This document shows positions 52,095 to 61,090 of a stretch of DNA of 64,000 bases, one piece after another; the stretch's first letter is position 1; every line of letters begins with the position of its first letter. The position numbers were made by a program, and so were the translations under genes. The stretch spans positions 1,349,501 to 1,413,500 of the forward strand of contig NZ_AP017378.1 in the NCBI RefSeq assembly GCF_003966735.1, given 5' to 3'. Source of the stretch: Desulfovibrio ferrophilus. Lineage in GTDB: Bacteria > Desulfobacterota > Desulfovibrionia > Desulfovibrionales > Desulfovibrionaceae. The notes beneath the pieces are model-generated. The model did no database searches, had not been told where the DNA came from, and was given only the letters and a program-made list of their open reading frames with translations.

Positions 52095-54659
52095 TTACGC
52101 CCAGCGGATCAGACCCAGACTATGCGAATCCAGCAGGTTGGCATGACTAGGCAGAACCCTCACGTTAAACCCGTAACGCCCCGGAGAACTGGGTTTGAAC
52201 ATGCCACTGAAACGGCGCCAGCCATCGTCTGTTGTGTCCCTTGGTTCCATGGACTTGGTGCGCCGGTCGGTGAACACGCCTTCATGGTCCACGCCGCCGC
52301 TGTAAATCTCCACAGTGACGTCTTCGGCTGTCAGTCCGTTCAGATTGACCTCGCAATCGACTTCAATGGCCTCACCCACATGGACCTGGCCTGGCTCACG
52401 AGACACCACATTGCGAATCTCCACACCATGCCAGCAAGTCATGATTTCCATGCGCCACTGGGCCAGAGCCTTGGCCTTGGCAAAATTGTCGGCAGCCAGA
52501 TCATTATAATTCGAATAGGCAGGCCGATACGCCACCTTTGCATACTCCTCCACCATGCGATGACCGTTGAATACCGGACCAAGCTTGAGCAGGGCCTTTT
52601 TCATGCGCCTGATCCACGTCCGAGGCAAATTGCCATGCCCACGCTCATAGAACTCTGGGACCAGATCGTTCTCCAATAAATTATATAAAGTTTGGGATTC
52701 CACAAAATCCTGATGCTCAAGATCGTCGTAATACTCACCCATCCCGATAGCCCAACCCAGACTGTTATTGGACTCATAGGCTTCAGCCCACCAGCCATCT
52801 AGCGTACTACAATGCAAGACACCGTTGGCCATGGCCTTCATGCCCGAGGTTCCACAAGCCTCAAGAGGTACACGCGGGGTATTCAGCCAAACATCACAAC
52901 CCTGCACCATGTATTCGGCCACATCCATGTCATAGTCAGTCAAAAACACCATCTTGTTGCGACATTTGGGGGTCCGACAAAGCTGGACCAATTCCTGGAT
53001 CAAGCGCTTTCCTTCATTATCCTTAGGATGCGCCTTTCCTGCAAAAATGAACTGAATGGGCCGCTCGGTTCGTGAAATGAGCTTCAAGAGCCGTGACTTG
53101 TCCTGCAGCAAGAGATTTGCCCGTTTGTAGGTGGCAAACCGCCTCGCGAACCCGATGGTCAATGCTCCGGGATCAAGCACATCATCCGCAGCCTCAATCT
53201 CCTTGTAGCGGGCTCCGCGTTCCGTCAACTCGGCCCGCAGCCGCATGCGCACAAAGTCAACCAATCGTTCACGTAGCCGTTCGTGCGTGCGCCACAGTTC
53301 GGAGTCAGGGATGGCATCCGCATTGCGCCAAACCCGATCGCAATCCGGGTCTTCCCGCCAGTTGGCCCCCAAGAAACGGTCATAAAGCACGGCCATGTCC
53401 GCCGCCACCCATGACGGATGGTGCACCCCGTTGGTGATGGCCCCGATGGGCACGTCCTGCAGCGGGAATTGTGGCCAAACGCGTTGCCACATCTTACGCG
53501 AGACCTCGCCGTGCAGTTTGCTGACGCCATTGTTGAATCGTGACAACCGAAGCGCCAATACCGTCATGCAGAAAGACTCAGCATCATCACGCGGGTCTTC
53601 CCTGCCCAAGGCCAGAAAAACCTTGAAGGCAATGCCCATATCACGGGCATAGCCCTCGAAATAACGCTGCATGAGATCAGGCGGAAAGCGGTCATTACCG
53701 GCTGGCACAGGGGTGTGGGTGGTGAACACGCAACTGGATGCCGTAAGCTCACTGGCAGCCTCAAACGAAATGTCACGATCCTGCATGAATCGCCGGATGC
53801 GTTCCAGCCCGGCAAAGGCCGAATGGCCCTCATTCATGTGGATGACCGTGGGCGAAAGGCCCAAGACATCAAGAGCCATCATGCCGCCAATACCCAGCAG
53901 GACCTCCTGCTTGAGGCGCATTTCCAGATCACCGCCATACAGTCGTGTGGTCAGTTCCCGAACCTCGGGAGGATTCTCAGTGATATTGGTATCCATCAGA
54001 TACAGATTCACCCGCCCCACTGCGGCTTTCCAGATGCGCACCACCACTTTCTGACCACGGAGATCGAGGAGAAATTTCAGCGGTTCTCCGGCCTCGTTCA
54101 TGACCTCGGTCAATGGCATCTGTTCGAAATCATAGACAGGGTAGCGCTCATTCTGCCAGGCATCCGGGGTCAGATACTGACGAAAATAGCCCTGAGTATA
54201 GCAAAGGCCCACACCAACAAGAGGGAGGTTCAAGTCACTGGCTGACTTCAGATGGTCTCCCGCCAGGATGCCCAAACCACCGGAATAGATGGGCAGGCAG
54301 GGGGTAATCCCGAATTCGAAAGAAAAATAGGCAATCACGGGCTGGGAGGTATCACGCCCTTTGAACTCCACTGCGGAGGCCGTACTCCCCAGATAGGCAG
54401 ACAGGGATTCCACCGTTTCGGTCATCCGATCCAGAAACAGCTCGTCGTTGGACAAGTCCACAAGCATTTCCTGAGGCAGCATATTGATGAAGGCCACCGG
54501 ATTGCCGCCGCTCTCGCGCCACAGACGTGCATCAATTCGCGAGAACAGATCCACTATCCGGTCGTTCCAGGCGAACCAGAAGTTGTAGGCAAGACTCCAC
54601 AACGGCTTCAGATTTTTGGGAAGTTTGGGCACCACGCTGTATGTCTGGATCGGTTTCAT
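52095..54659 (-). CDS. glgP: Alpha-glucan (glycogen) phosphorylase
   Basis: GT35 enzyme that releases glucose 1-phosphate from glycogen or maltodextrin. The 854 residues have the long N-terminal domain of the bacterial short-active-site class (NFWFAWN, SFEFGITPCLPIYSGGLGILAGDHLK) and the pyridoxal-phosphate lysine in EACGTSGMKAMANG. The last 130 residues (MEPRDTTDDGW, RYGFNVRVLPSH) form an extra C-terminal piece. It matches glgA at 28-29.7 kb functionally. Its start lies 218 bases from dut, which is transcribed in the other direction. Confidence 0.95.
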   Translation of the reverse strand: MKPIQTYSVVPKLPKNLKPLWSLAYNFWFAWNDRIVDLFSRIDARLWRESGGNPVAFINMLPQEMLVDLSNDELFLDRMTETVESLSAYLGSTASAVEFKGRDTSQPVIAYFSFEFGITPCLPIYSGGLGILAGDHLKSASDLNLPLVGVGLCYTQGYFRQYLTPDAWQNERYPVYDFEQMPLTEVMNEAGEPLKFLLDLRGQKVVVRIWKAAVGRVNLYLMDTNITENPPEVRELTTRLYGGDLEMRLKQEVLLGIGGMMALDVLGLSPTVIHMNEGHSAFAGLERIRRFMQDRDISFEAASELTASSCVFTTHTPVPAGNDRFPPDLMQRYFEGYARDMGIAFKVFLALGREDPRDDAESFCMTVLALRLSRFNNGVSKLHGEVSRKMWQRVWPQFPLQDVPIGAITNGVHHPSWVAADMAVLYDRFLGANWREDPDCDRVWRNADAIPDSELWRTHERLRERLVDFVRMRLRAELTERGARYKEIEAADDVLDPGALTIGFARRFATYKRANLLLQDKSRLLKLISRTERPIQFIFAGKAHPKDNEGKRLIQELVQLCRTPKCRNKMVFLTDYDMDVAEYMVQGCDVWLNTPRVPLEACGTSGMKAMANGVLHCSTLDGWWAEAYESNNSLGWAIGMGEYYDDLEHQDFVESQTLYNLLENDLVPEFYERGHGNLPRTWIRRMKKALLKLGPVFNGHRMVEEYAKVAYRPAYSNYNDLAADNFAKAKALAQWRMEIMTCWHGVEIRNVVSREPGQVHVGEAIEVDCEVNLNGLTAEDVTVEIYSGGVDHEGVFTDRRTKSMEPRDTTDDGWRRFSGMFKPSSPGRYGFNVRVLPSHANLLDSHSLGLIRWA

Positions 54660-54877
54660 GCATCCTCCATCCCGAGAGTTTCATGGCCCGGGTGATTTTT
54701 GACGCTATTCCGCTCCTTCTCTTGTGCCAACGAGGGAGAAAAAAGGCAAGACGTATACGTTATGAAACCAGATAGTCACAACATGTTGCTTTGACTTCAC
54801 CGCCAACCTGGAATAATTCTGTTCGTCCGTGACGCAATTCGCGGGATTAACGCTTCATCATCACAACGGAGACTCCC

Positions 54878-55345
54878 ATGACGGCCCCAGCTCCCATCGA
54901 AGTCAACTTCAAGATTCTGCACCCGCTGGCAGCCGAAATGCCTCCTGCCTATTCCACAACCGGCAGCGCGGGTTTCGACCTGCGTGCCTGCATCGATCAG
55001 GACGAAATCGAGATTCCCGCTGGGGGGCGCCATGCCTTTGGCACTGGAATCGCCATTGATATCCGCGAACCCGGCTGGGCAGCCTTCATCTATTCGCGCA
55101 GCGGATTGGGCACCAAAAAGGGGCTCACCGTAAGCCAGGGAGTAGGCGTCATTGACCCCGACTACAGGGGAGAAATCATTGTCTCAATTCTGAACACCTC
55201 AGGCCAGCGACGACGAATTCAGCGCGGAGAGCGCATCGCACAGTTGGTGTTCATGCCCTTTCGCCAGGGAAAAATGACCCAGGTGGAAGAATTGTCCGAC
55301 ACCTCCCGCGGCAGTGGGGGCTTCGGATCGACCGGTAAACTCTAG
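54878..55345 (+). CDS. dut: Deoxyuridine 5'-triphosphate nucleotidohydrolase
   Basis: Trimeric dUTPase that keeps uracil out of DNA and supplies dUMP. The 155 residues show the five motifs: GSAGFDLRA, YSRSGLG, GVGVIDPDYRGEI, GERIAQLVF and RGSGGFGSTG. A ribosome site (GGAG) lies upstream. argD follows ten bases later, so the two are probably co-transcribed. Confidence 0.96.
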   Translation: MTAPAPIEVNFKILHPLAAEMPPAYSTTGSAGFDLRACIDQDEIEIPAGGRHAFGTGIAIDIREPGWAAFIYSRSGLGTKKGLTVSQGVGVIDPDYRGEIIVSILNTSGQRRRIQRGERIAQLVFMPFRQGKMTQVEELSDTSRGSGGFGSTGKL

Positions 55346-55354
55346 GAGCAGACA

Positions 55355-56545
55355 ATGACTTTCGAAGAACTGAAAGAAAAAGATTCAAAATATATTTGCA
55401 ACACCTATGGCCGTTACCCCCTGGCTATCGCCCGGGGCGAAGGCTGCCGTCTCTATGACCTGGACGGCAGGGAATACATCGACCTGCTGGCGGGTATCGC
55501 CGTGGTCAATCTGGGACATGGTAACCCCGCACTGCTCGAGACCATCAACACGCAGTACAAGAAGCTCGTGCATGTCTCCAATCTCTTCTATCAGGAAGAA
55601 GGCCCTACTCTGGCCGAAAAGCTGACCGCCACCTGTGGTGCGGACAAGGTCTTCTTCTGCAACTCCGGGGCCGAGGCCAACGAAGCAGCCATCAAACTCG
55701 CCCGGCGCTACATGCGCACCGTGGCAAAGCGCGACGCCTACGAGATCATCACCCTGGAAGGATCCTTCCACGGGCGGACCATGGCCACCATGACTGCCAC
55801 GGGACAGGCCCACTTCAGCAAACACTTCCAGCCGCTGCCCGGAGGCTTCACTTCCGTGCCCTTCGGCGATCTGAAGGCCATGGCTGAAGCCATTGGCCCG
55901 CAGACCGCAGGCGTACTCATCGAAGTCATTCAGGGCGAAGGTGGCATCCGTCCTCTCTCCGAGGAATATCTGCTGGGCCTGGAAAAGCTGTGTGTGGAAA
56001 GAGACGTGCTGTTCATGATCGACGAAGTGCAGACCGGCATGTGTCGGACCGGAAAATTCTGGGCGCACCAGGAATTCGGTCTGGCTCCGGATATTTTCAC
56101 CACCGCCAAACCCCTGGCCAACGGCCTGCCCATGGGAGCCATGTTCGCCACTGTCGAGGCGGCGCAGGGCTTTGAGCCCGGCACCCACGCCACAACGTTT
56201 GGCGCGGGTGCACTGACAGCCGCAGTAGCCTCAAAGGTCGTGGATATCATGCTTGAAGACGACCTGGCCGGGCGGGCAGCCGAAGTAGGTGACTACGCCC
56301 AGTCCCTGTTCCGGGCCGTCCAGAACAAGCATCCCGAAAAAATCGCCGAAGTCCGCGGACGGGGACTGATGCTGGCCATTGAACTCTCGTGCGACGGAGC
56401 CGATATCTGGAAGGCCCTCATCGGCAAGGGGTTCATCCTGAATCTGACTCAAGGCAACGTTTTGCGTATGCTGCCACCGCTGGTCATCGAGAAAGCGGAC
56501 ATGGAGCATTTCGCCCGCACGCTGGAAGAAATTCTGGCTGGCTAG
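55355..56545 (+). CDS. argD: Acetylornithine/N-succinyldiaminopimelate aminotransferase
   Basis: PLP aminotransferase of arginine synthesis that may also serve lysine synthesis. The 396 residues show LLAGIAVVNLGHGNP, FFCNSGAEANEAAIKLAR, FHGRTMATMTATGQ, IQGEGG, FMIDEVQTGMCRTG and the PLP-lysine segment TTAKPLANGLPMGAM. Good ribosome site (AGGAGC). It follows dut by ten bases. Confidence 0.95.
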   Translation: MTFEELKEKDSKYICNTYGRYPLAIARGEGCRLYDLDGREYIDLLAGIAVVNLGHGNPALLETINTQYKKLVHVSNLFYQEEGPTLAEKLTATCGADKVFFCNSGAEANEAAIKLARRYMRTVAKRDAYEIITLEGSFHGRTMATMTATGQAHFSKHFQPLPGGFTSVPFGDLKAMAEAIGPQTAGVLIEVIQGEGGIRPLSEEYLLGLEKLCVERDVLFMIDEVQTGMCRTGKFWAHQEFGLAPDIFTTAKPLANGLPMGAMFATVEAAQGFEPGTHATTFGAGALTAAVASKVVDIMLEDDLAGRAAEVGDYAQSLFRAVQNKHPEKIAEVRGRGLMLAIELSCDGADIWKALIGKGFILNLTQGNVLRMLPPLVIEKADMEHFARTLEEILAG

Positions 56546-56667
56546 AGCCACCGCGACACCCCATTCACACAGGCTGCTGCTCACCCTACGGAGGGCAGCA
56601 GCCTTGACCGTTTCATGGAACGGACTTACACAGACAGTAGACGTCATCCAACGGAAGGTCTTCACCC

Positions 56668-56847
56668 ATGGTTGCTCTAGATGGCCAAAACGAGCACATT
56701 GAACCGATAAGCGAAATCACGCCCGCCGAGGTAGCAGAATTGCAAGAGGAAAGTTCCTCCGCAACCCCGCCTCAGGAGGCCGTTGAATCTCCACGCCTGT
56801 CTTATCCCGAGCAGTTGACCGGACGCGTAATGGATTTCATCGTCTGA
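56668..56847 (+). CDS. Putative 59-residue protein between argD and prmA
   Basis: A short frame from ATG 56668 to TGA 56847, preceded by GGAAGG about ten bases upstream. It is acidic and Pro/Glu/Ser-rich up to residue 40 and ends in RLSYPEQLTGRVMDFIV, a more ordered-looking tail that may be a docking motif. I do not recognise it. It lies in the 365-base argD-prmA gap in the same direction; no other frame fits this stretch. Reality as a gene is moderate. Confidence 0.5.
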   Translation: MVALDGQNEHIEPISEITPAEVAELQEESSSATPPQEAVESPRLSYPEQLTGRVMDFIV

Positions 56848-56910
56848 CGCCACCCCATGACACATCCTGGTCGACCCGATGCGACCTCACCCCATCATCA
56901 AAGGTTCCTC

Positions 56911-57771
56911 ATGAAAGATCTCCTCCAAATCAAGGCGTCCTCGCCCCGGGCGCTCATAGACGACGTGACCCTGTATCTGACCGAAAACACACCGCACGGC
57001 TGGCAGGAAGACCGAACTCCCGACGGGAAGGTGCTCTTCACCATTTATCTGGAAGACACCACGACCGCCGAAGCAATCGTTCAGGGGCTGGCCGCCCAAC
57101 TGCCAGAGGTCAGCGTTCAGCGAGACACAGTGGAGAATCAGGAGTGGGCACTGGCCTGGCGTGAGTTCTTCACCCCGGTCAATGCAGGAGAAGTTTTTAC
57201 CGTGCTGCCTCCGTGGCTGGCTGATGAAGTTCCTGACGGGCGCATCCCCATTCTCATTGAGCCAAAAACCGCTTTTGGTACCGGACATCACGGCACCACA
57301 GCCCTGTGTCTGACCGCCCTGGCCAATCTTTCCAGTTCCGGCGTGGTCGGTAACAAGGGAACGTTCCTGGACCTGGGAACAGGCTCGGGCATCCTCGGTC
57401 TTGGTTGCTGCCTGCTGGGACTCTCCGGCATGGGACTCGACATCGATCCGCTAGCCATCGAAAATGCCGTTGAAAACAAAACGCTCAACAAGATCGGCGA
57501 TGAATTCTCCCTGTCTGTGGGCAGCCTGGACACGCTGGACCTCGAACTCACCTTCGAACTGGTGCTGGCAAATATTCTGGCCGGGCCGCTCAAATCCATG
57601 GCCCCCGCTCTCGTGAAACGAGTTGCTCCGGGCGGTAGCCTCGTCCTTTCAGGAATCCTGAACGAACAGGCCGACAGCGTCATCGAGAAATACCAGGCTC
57701 AGGGACTGCCCGAACCACGTCGCGAATCCGCAGGCGAGTGGACGGCGCTGATCTGGGAGCGCCTCGGCTAG
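56911..57771 (+). CDS. prmA: Ribosomal protein L11 methyltransferase
   Basis: SAM enzyme that trimethylates ribosomal protein L11. The 286 residues have the N-terminal substrate domain and the catalytic domain: IEPKTAFGTGHHGTTALCLTAL, FLDLGTGSGILGLGCCLLG, GLDIDPLAIENAVEN and LVLANILAGPLK. I chose the ATG at 56911, which has AAGG upstream and the usual N-terminus; the frame is open to 56857. A terminator follows the stop (57794-57823). Confidence 0.93.
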   Translation: MKDLLQIKASSPRALIDDVTLYLTENTPHGWQEDRTPDGKVLFTIYLEDTTTAEAIVQGLAAQLPEVSVQRDTVENQEWALAWREFFTPVNAGEVFTVLPPWLADEVPDGRIPILIEPKTAFGTGHHGTTALCLTALANLSSSGVVGNKGTFLDLGTGSGILGLGCCLLGLSGMGLDIDPLAIENAVENKTLNKIGDEFSLSVGSLDTLDLELTFELVLANILAGPLKSMAPALVKRVAPGGSLVLSGILNEQADSVIEKYQAQGLPEPRRESAGEWTALIWERLG

Positions 57772-57793
57772 TGCCCCCCCAAAAAACACTTTG

Positions 57794-57824
57794 CCCCTGC
57801 ACTTCACTGGTGCAGGGGTTTTTC
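57794..57824 (+). terminator. Terminator of prmA
   Basis: CCCCTGCAC (57794-57802) and GTGCAGGGG (57810-57818) form a 9-bp stem with a 7-base loop, followed by TTTTTC. Confidence 0.9.
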
Positions 57825-57902
57825 TTTCTCACAACGCACAGGCCAAGCCCCTTCCATTCATGGCTATTGCCAGACCGCGCACCACGAACTACACTGCGCG
57901 CC

Positions 57903-58553
57903 ATGAACCGCGAGACACTGTTAACTTCCATCTATCAGTCCATGCTAGACGCCCTAGGCGAAAGCCACTGGTGGCCTGCAGACACCCCCTTTGAGATGAC
58001 CGTTGGCGCGATCCTGACTCAAAACACCAACTGGAAGAACGTAGAGCGGGCCATCGACAATCTGAAGGCAGCAGGTGCTCTCAATCCCGACACCATGGCA
58101 GCCCTGGCCCCGGATGAACTGGCCGAGCTGATTCGTCCTTCGGGCTATTTCCGCGTCAAGGCACAGCGTCTCCAAGGACTCATCGCTTTTCTGCACGATC
58201 AATGCGACGGGGATATATCCTTGCTGTCTAACCGCGATCTGGGCGAACTACGTCCGATGATCCTGTCCATCAAAGGTGTGGGGCCTGAAACTGCGGACAG
58301 CATCCTGCTCTACGCACTGAACCAGCCGAGCTTCGTGGTGGACGCCTACACCCGGCGCATCCTGTCCCGACACGGACTATTGCCCGAGGACACGCACTAC
58401 GAAGAGGTCCGTGAATTCTTCATGGATGTCCTGCCCCCCGATCCCGCGATGTTCAACGAATATCACGCCCTCTTGGTCCGTGTTGCCAAAGAGTTCTGCC
58501 TCAAGAAGGCTCCGCAATGCGAGGGCTGCCCACTGCGGGAGTATCTGGACTAA
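57903..58553 (+). CDS. Endonuclease III/MagIII-like DNA glycosylase
   Basis: A 216-residue helix-hairpin-helix base-excision protein. The hairpin and catalytic region is LSIKGVGPETADSILLYALNQPSFVVDAYTRRILSRHG, with the catalytic Asp present but Glu where Nth has its lyase Lys. This is the pattern of monofunctional glycosylases such as MagIII. The iron-sulfur loop has three Cys (FCLKKAPQCEGC) and Leu at the fourth position, five residues before the end region (REYLD). Start at 57903, after the prmA terminator; the frame is open upstream without a ribosome site. Confidence 0.8.
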   Translation: MNRETLLTSIYQSMLDALGESHWWPADTPFEMTVGAILTQNTNWKNVERAIDNLKAAGALNPDTMAALAPDELAELIRPSGYFRVKAQRLQGLIAFLHDQCDGDISLLSNRDLGELRPMILSIKGVGPETADSILLYALNQPSFVVDAYTRRILSRHGLLPEDTHYEEVREFFMDVLPPDPAMFNEYHALLVRVAKEFCLKKAPQCEGCPLREYLD

Positions 58554-59707
58554 TGCGCGACATCCCATACATTTCCCTGCCCTCATTCATGCCTGTTGCG
58601 CCACCTCCGGCGCTCCAGCTGCTGATCCTGGCGGCCCTGCTGCTCTCAGCATCCCTCATACTGCCAGCCAACACCATGGCCTCGAACAAGGCCGCCATAG
58701 AAGACTCCCTGCGCACGGGAGAAGCACAGGCTCAGCAGAACAGGAAGGCATTGACCCGTCTGACCCAGGAAGAGCGATCGCTGCACGGTAATCTTGCAAA
58801 GGTGGAGGATTCCCTCGATGCATTGCGCCGGGAGATTCGAACACAGGAACGCGCTCTGGACCGCATCGATAGCGAACTGGCTGGCGCACGGACAACCCAT
58901 CAGCAGTTGGAAAACACGCAGCAGGCGTCGTGGCAGGAGCTTGGTAAACTGGTCCGTGCCCTCTGGCCATTACGTGTGGCCGCCCATCGCGGCCGGACCG
59001 AAGGCGGTGACTCCTGGGAAGAAGCCGATCGTAAATTTGCATGGGGAAGCGCCCTGTACGCCGATGCTCGCCGTACACTGAAGGATATCGAGAGCCGTAG
59101 CGAATTGATTCGAACCAGCATTAAGCACCAGGAAGAACTCCGTGCCCAGGCTGAAAAACGGCTCGCCACCATCAATGGAGACAAGGACAATCTGCTGACG
59201 CACCGATTGGATTTTGTGCGAGGCATTCGCAAGGTAAGAGCCGAGCGCATCAATGCCGAACAGGCCTTGAACCAGGTTCTGGCAGCCGTGAAAGACATGG
59301 AATACCGCTTGAAGAACCTGAGTGCAGGTCAATTTTCTGATCTCAAGGGGTCACTTCCCAATCCCGTGCATGGAAAACCAGTAGGCGCGGCTCGCGGACG
59401 TACTGGCGCCGGGTTCAGCACTGCCGAGAATGCCCCCGTCACCGCCGTATATTGGGGAAAAGTCGTACATAACGATGTACTGCGGGGCTTTGGTCGGGTC
59501 GTGATCCTTTATCACGGTGACGACTACTACACCCTCTACGCCTTTCTGGGAGAAAGCCACGTTGCTATCGGACAGGAAATGGAGAAAGGCGAACCCCTCG
59601 GAACAGCCGGATACTACCCGGTAGCAAAGGGCCCCGGTTTGTATTTTGAGTTGCGATTGGGCCAAAAAGCTATTAATCCTGTTCTTTGGCTCGTAGGCCG
59701 TAGCTAA
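58553..59707 (+). CDS. EnvC/NlpD-like murein hydrolase activator
   Basis: A 384-residue envelope protein. An N-terminal signal or anchor segment (about residues 18-44) is followed by a long coiled coil (about 50-265) and a C-terminal LytM/M23 domain (about 295-384). The domain keeps the fold (VTAVYWGKVVHNDVLRGFGRVVILYHGDDYYTLYAFL, KGPGLYFELRLG). Its zinc-binding HxH and H-x-D positions are replaced by Tyr-Ala-Phe and Leu-Tyr-Phe. That is the state of EnvC, which activates amidases at division rather than cutting itself. The ATG overlaps the upstream stop by one base. Confidence 0.85.
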   Translation: MRDIPYISLPSFMPVAPPPALQLLILAALLLSASLILPANTMASNKAAIEDSLRTGEAQAQQNRKALTRLTQEERSLHGNLAKVEDSLDALRREIRTQERALDRIDSELAGARTTHQQLENTQQASWQELGKLVRALWPLRVAAHRGRTEGGDSWEEADRKFAWGSALYADARRTLKDIESRSELIRTSIKHQEELRAQAEKRLATINGDKDNLLTHRLDFVRGIRKVRAERINAEQALNQVLAAVKDMEYRLKNLSAGQFSDLKGSLPNPVHGKPVGAARGRTGAGFSTAENAPVTAVYWGKVVHNDVLRGFGRVVILYHGDDYYTLYAFLGESHVAIGQEMEKGEPLGTAGYYPVAKGPGLYFELRLGQKAINPVLWLVGRS

Positions 59708-59788
59708 CGCTACCTGCGCAGCAGACAGTTATTATAATACTCCGCAGCCCATGCGGATAATTTACACACGATCAACCCGGAGGCTTGC

Positions 59789-61075
59789 ATGCGCCTTGCC
59801 ACGTGGACGGGCACCTTTCTCGTCGTCGCCCTGCTGACTCTCTCCACCGGTCCTTCCATGGCCAATCAGGAAGACCCCTATGCCCCGCTCAAACGATTCA
59901 GCCAGGTACTCGACCTGGTAGAAACAAACTACGTGCGCGAAGTGCCCCGCGAGGATCTGATCAACGGAGCCATCCGTGGGATGCTCGAAGACCTTGATCC
60001 GCACTCCATGTTCATGGCCCCCGAGGATTTCCAGGAGATGCAGATCAGCACCTCCGGTGAATTCGGTGGCATCGGCATTGAAATTTCCATCCGCGACGGG
60101 CGCTTGACCGTTATCGCCCCCATCGAGGACACCCCAGCCGACAAAGCCGGCTTACAGGCCGGAGACTTGATTCTTGAAATTGATGGTGATTCCACTCAGG
60201 ACATCACCTTGATCGAAGCCGTCAAGAAAATTCGTGGCCCCAAAGGCTCCGAGGTCAATCTGACCATCCTGCACAAGGGTGAGGGCAAGCCCCTGACCGT
60301 GCCCATTGAACGCGCCACCATCCCCATCCTCGGCGCCAAGAGTGAAGTGTTGGAAAGCGGATACCTGTACCTGCGCCTGACTCGCTTCAACGAAAACACC
60401 ACCCGCGAAATGCGCGCCGCCATCAAGAAGACAAAGAAAAAGGGTGAGCTTAAAGGCATCATCCTCGATATGCGCAACAACCCCGGCGGACTGCTTGAAC
60501 AGGCCGTCTCCGTTGCGGACACGTTCCTTTCCAAGGGCAACATCGTCTACATCCAGGGCCGCGAAAAGGATAACCGCAAGGACTTCGACGCCCGCCCGTC
60601 CTCCGGCGATGTGGACGTGCCCATGGTGGTTCTGATCAACGCAGGCAGCGCCTCGGCATCCGAAATCGTAGCCGGTGCCCTGCAGGACCACAACCGCGCT
60701 CTGCTCGTGGGTGAACGCACCTTCGGCAAAGCCACTGTTCAGACCGTCATCCCCCTGTCCGATGGTTCCGGAATCAAACTGACCACAGCCTTGTACTATA
60801 CCCCCAGTGGCCGTTCCATTCAGGCCGAGGGCATTGCTCCTGATCTGGTCTATCCCTTCGAAGCCCCTAGCGAGAAGGAAGAACGTGGCAAGGTCATGCG
60901 CGAACGCGACCTGTCTGGTCACATTGAGACCAACAATGGCGCCAAGGGCAAGGACAAGCAGACAATCACCGACAAAGCCAAGGAAATGCTGGAGCGGGAC
61001 AACCAGCTGCGTATGGCCCTGCAACTGGTGAAAAAGCTGCCCAGCCTCTCTTTGATCAAGAGCGGCGGGAACTAA
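59789..61075 (+). CDS. C-terminal processing peptidase (S41 family, CtpA-like)
   Basis: A 428-residue periplasmic serine protease. Signal peptide at about residues 1-25. The PDZ domain (about 85-165) contains FGGIGIEISIRDGRLTVIAPIEDTPA. The protease core has the catalytic Ser and Lys in NAGSASASEIVAGAL and GERTFGKATVQT. It ends in a helical charged tail. It is frequently adjacent to envC-like genes, here 81 bases downstream, and may process envelope or cell-wall enzymes. Confidence 0.93.
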   Translation: MRLATWTGTFLVVALLTLSTGPSMANQEDPYAPLKRFSQVLDLVETNYVREVPREDLINGAIRGMLEDLDPHSMFMAPEDFQEMQISTSGEFGGIGIEISIRDGRLTVIAPIEDTPADKAGLQAGDLILEIDGDSTQDITLIEAVKKIRGPKGSEVNLTILHKGEGKPLTVPIERATIPILGAKSEVLESGYLYLRLTRFNENTTREMRAAIKKTKKKGELKGIILDMRNNPGGLLEQAVSVADTFLSKGNIVYIQGREKDNRKDFDARPSSGDVDVPMVVLINAGSASASEIVAGALQDHNRALLVGERTFGKATVQTVIPLSDGSGIKLTTALYYTPSGRSIQAEGIAPDLVYPFEAPSEKEERGKVMRERDLSGHIETNNGAKGKDKQTITDKAKEMLERDNQLRMALQLVKKLPSLSLIKSGGN

Positions 61076-61090
61076 CGCCCGGGTATCACC

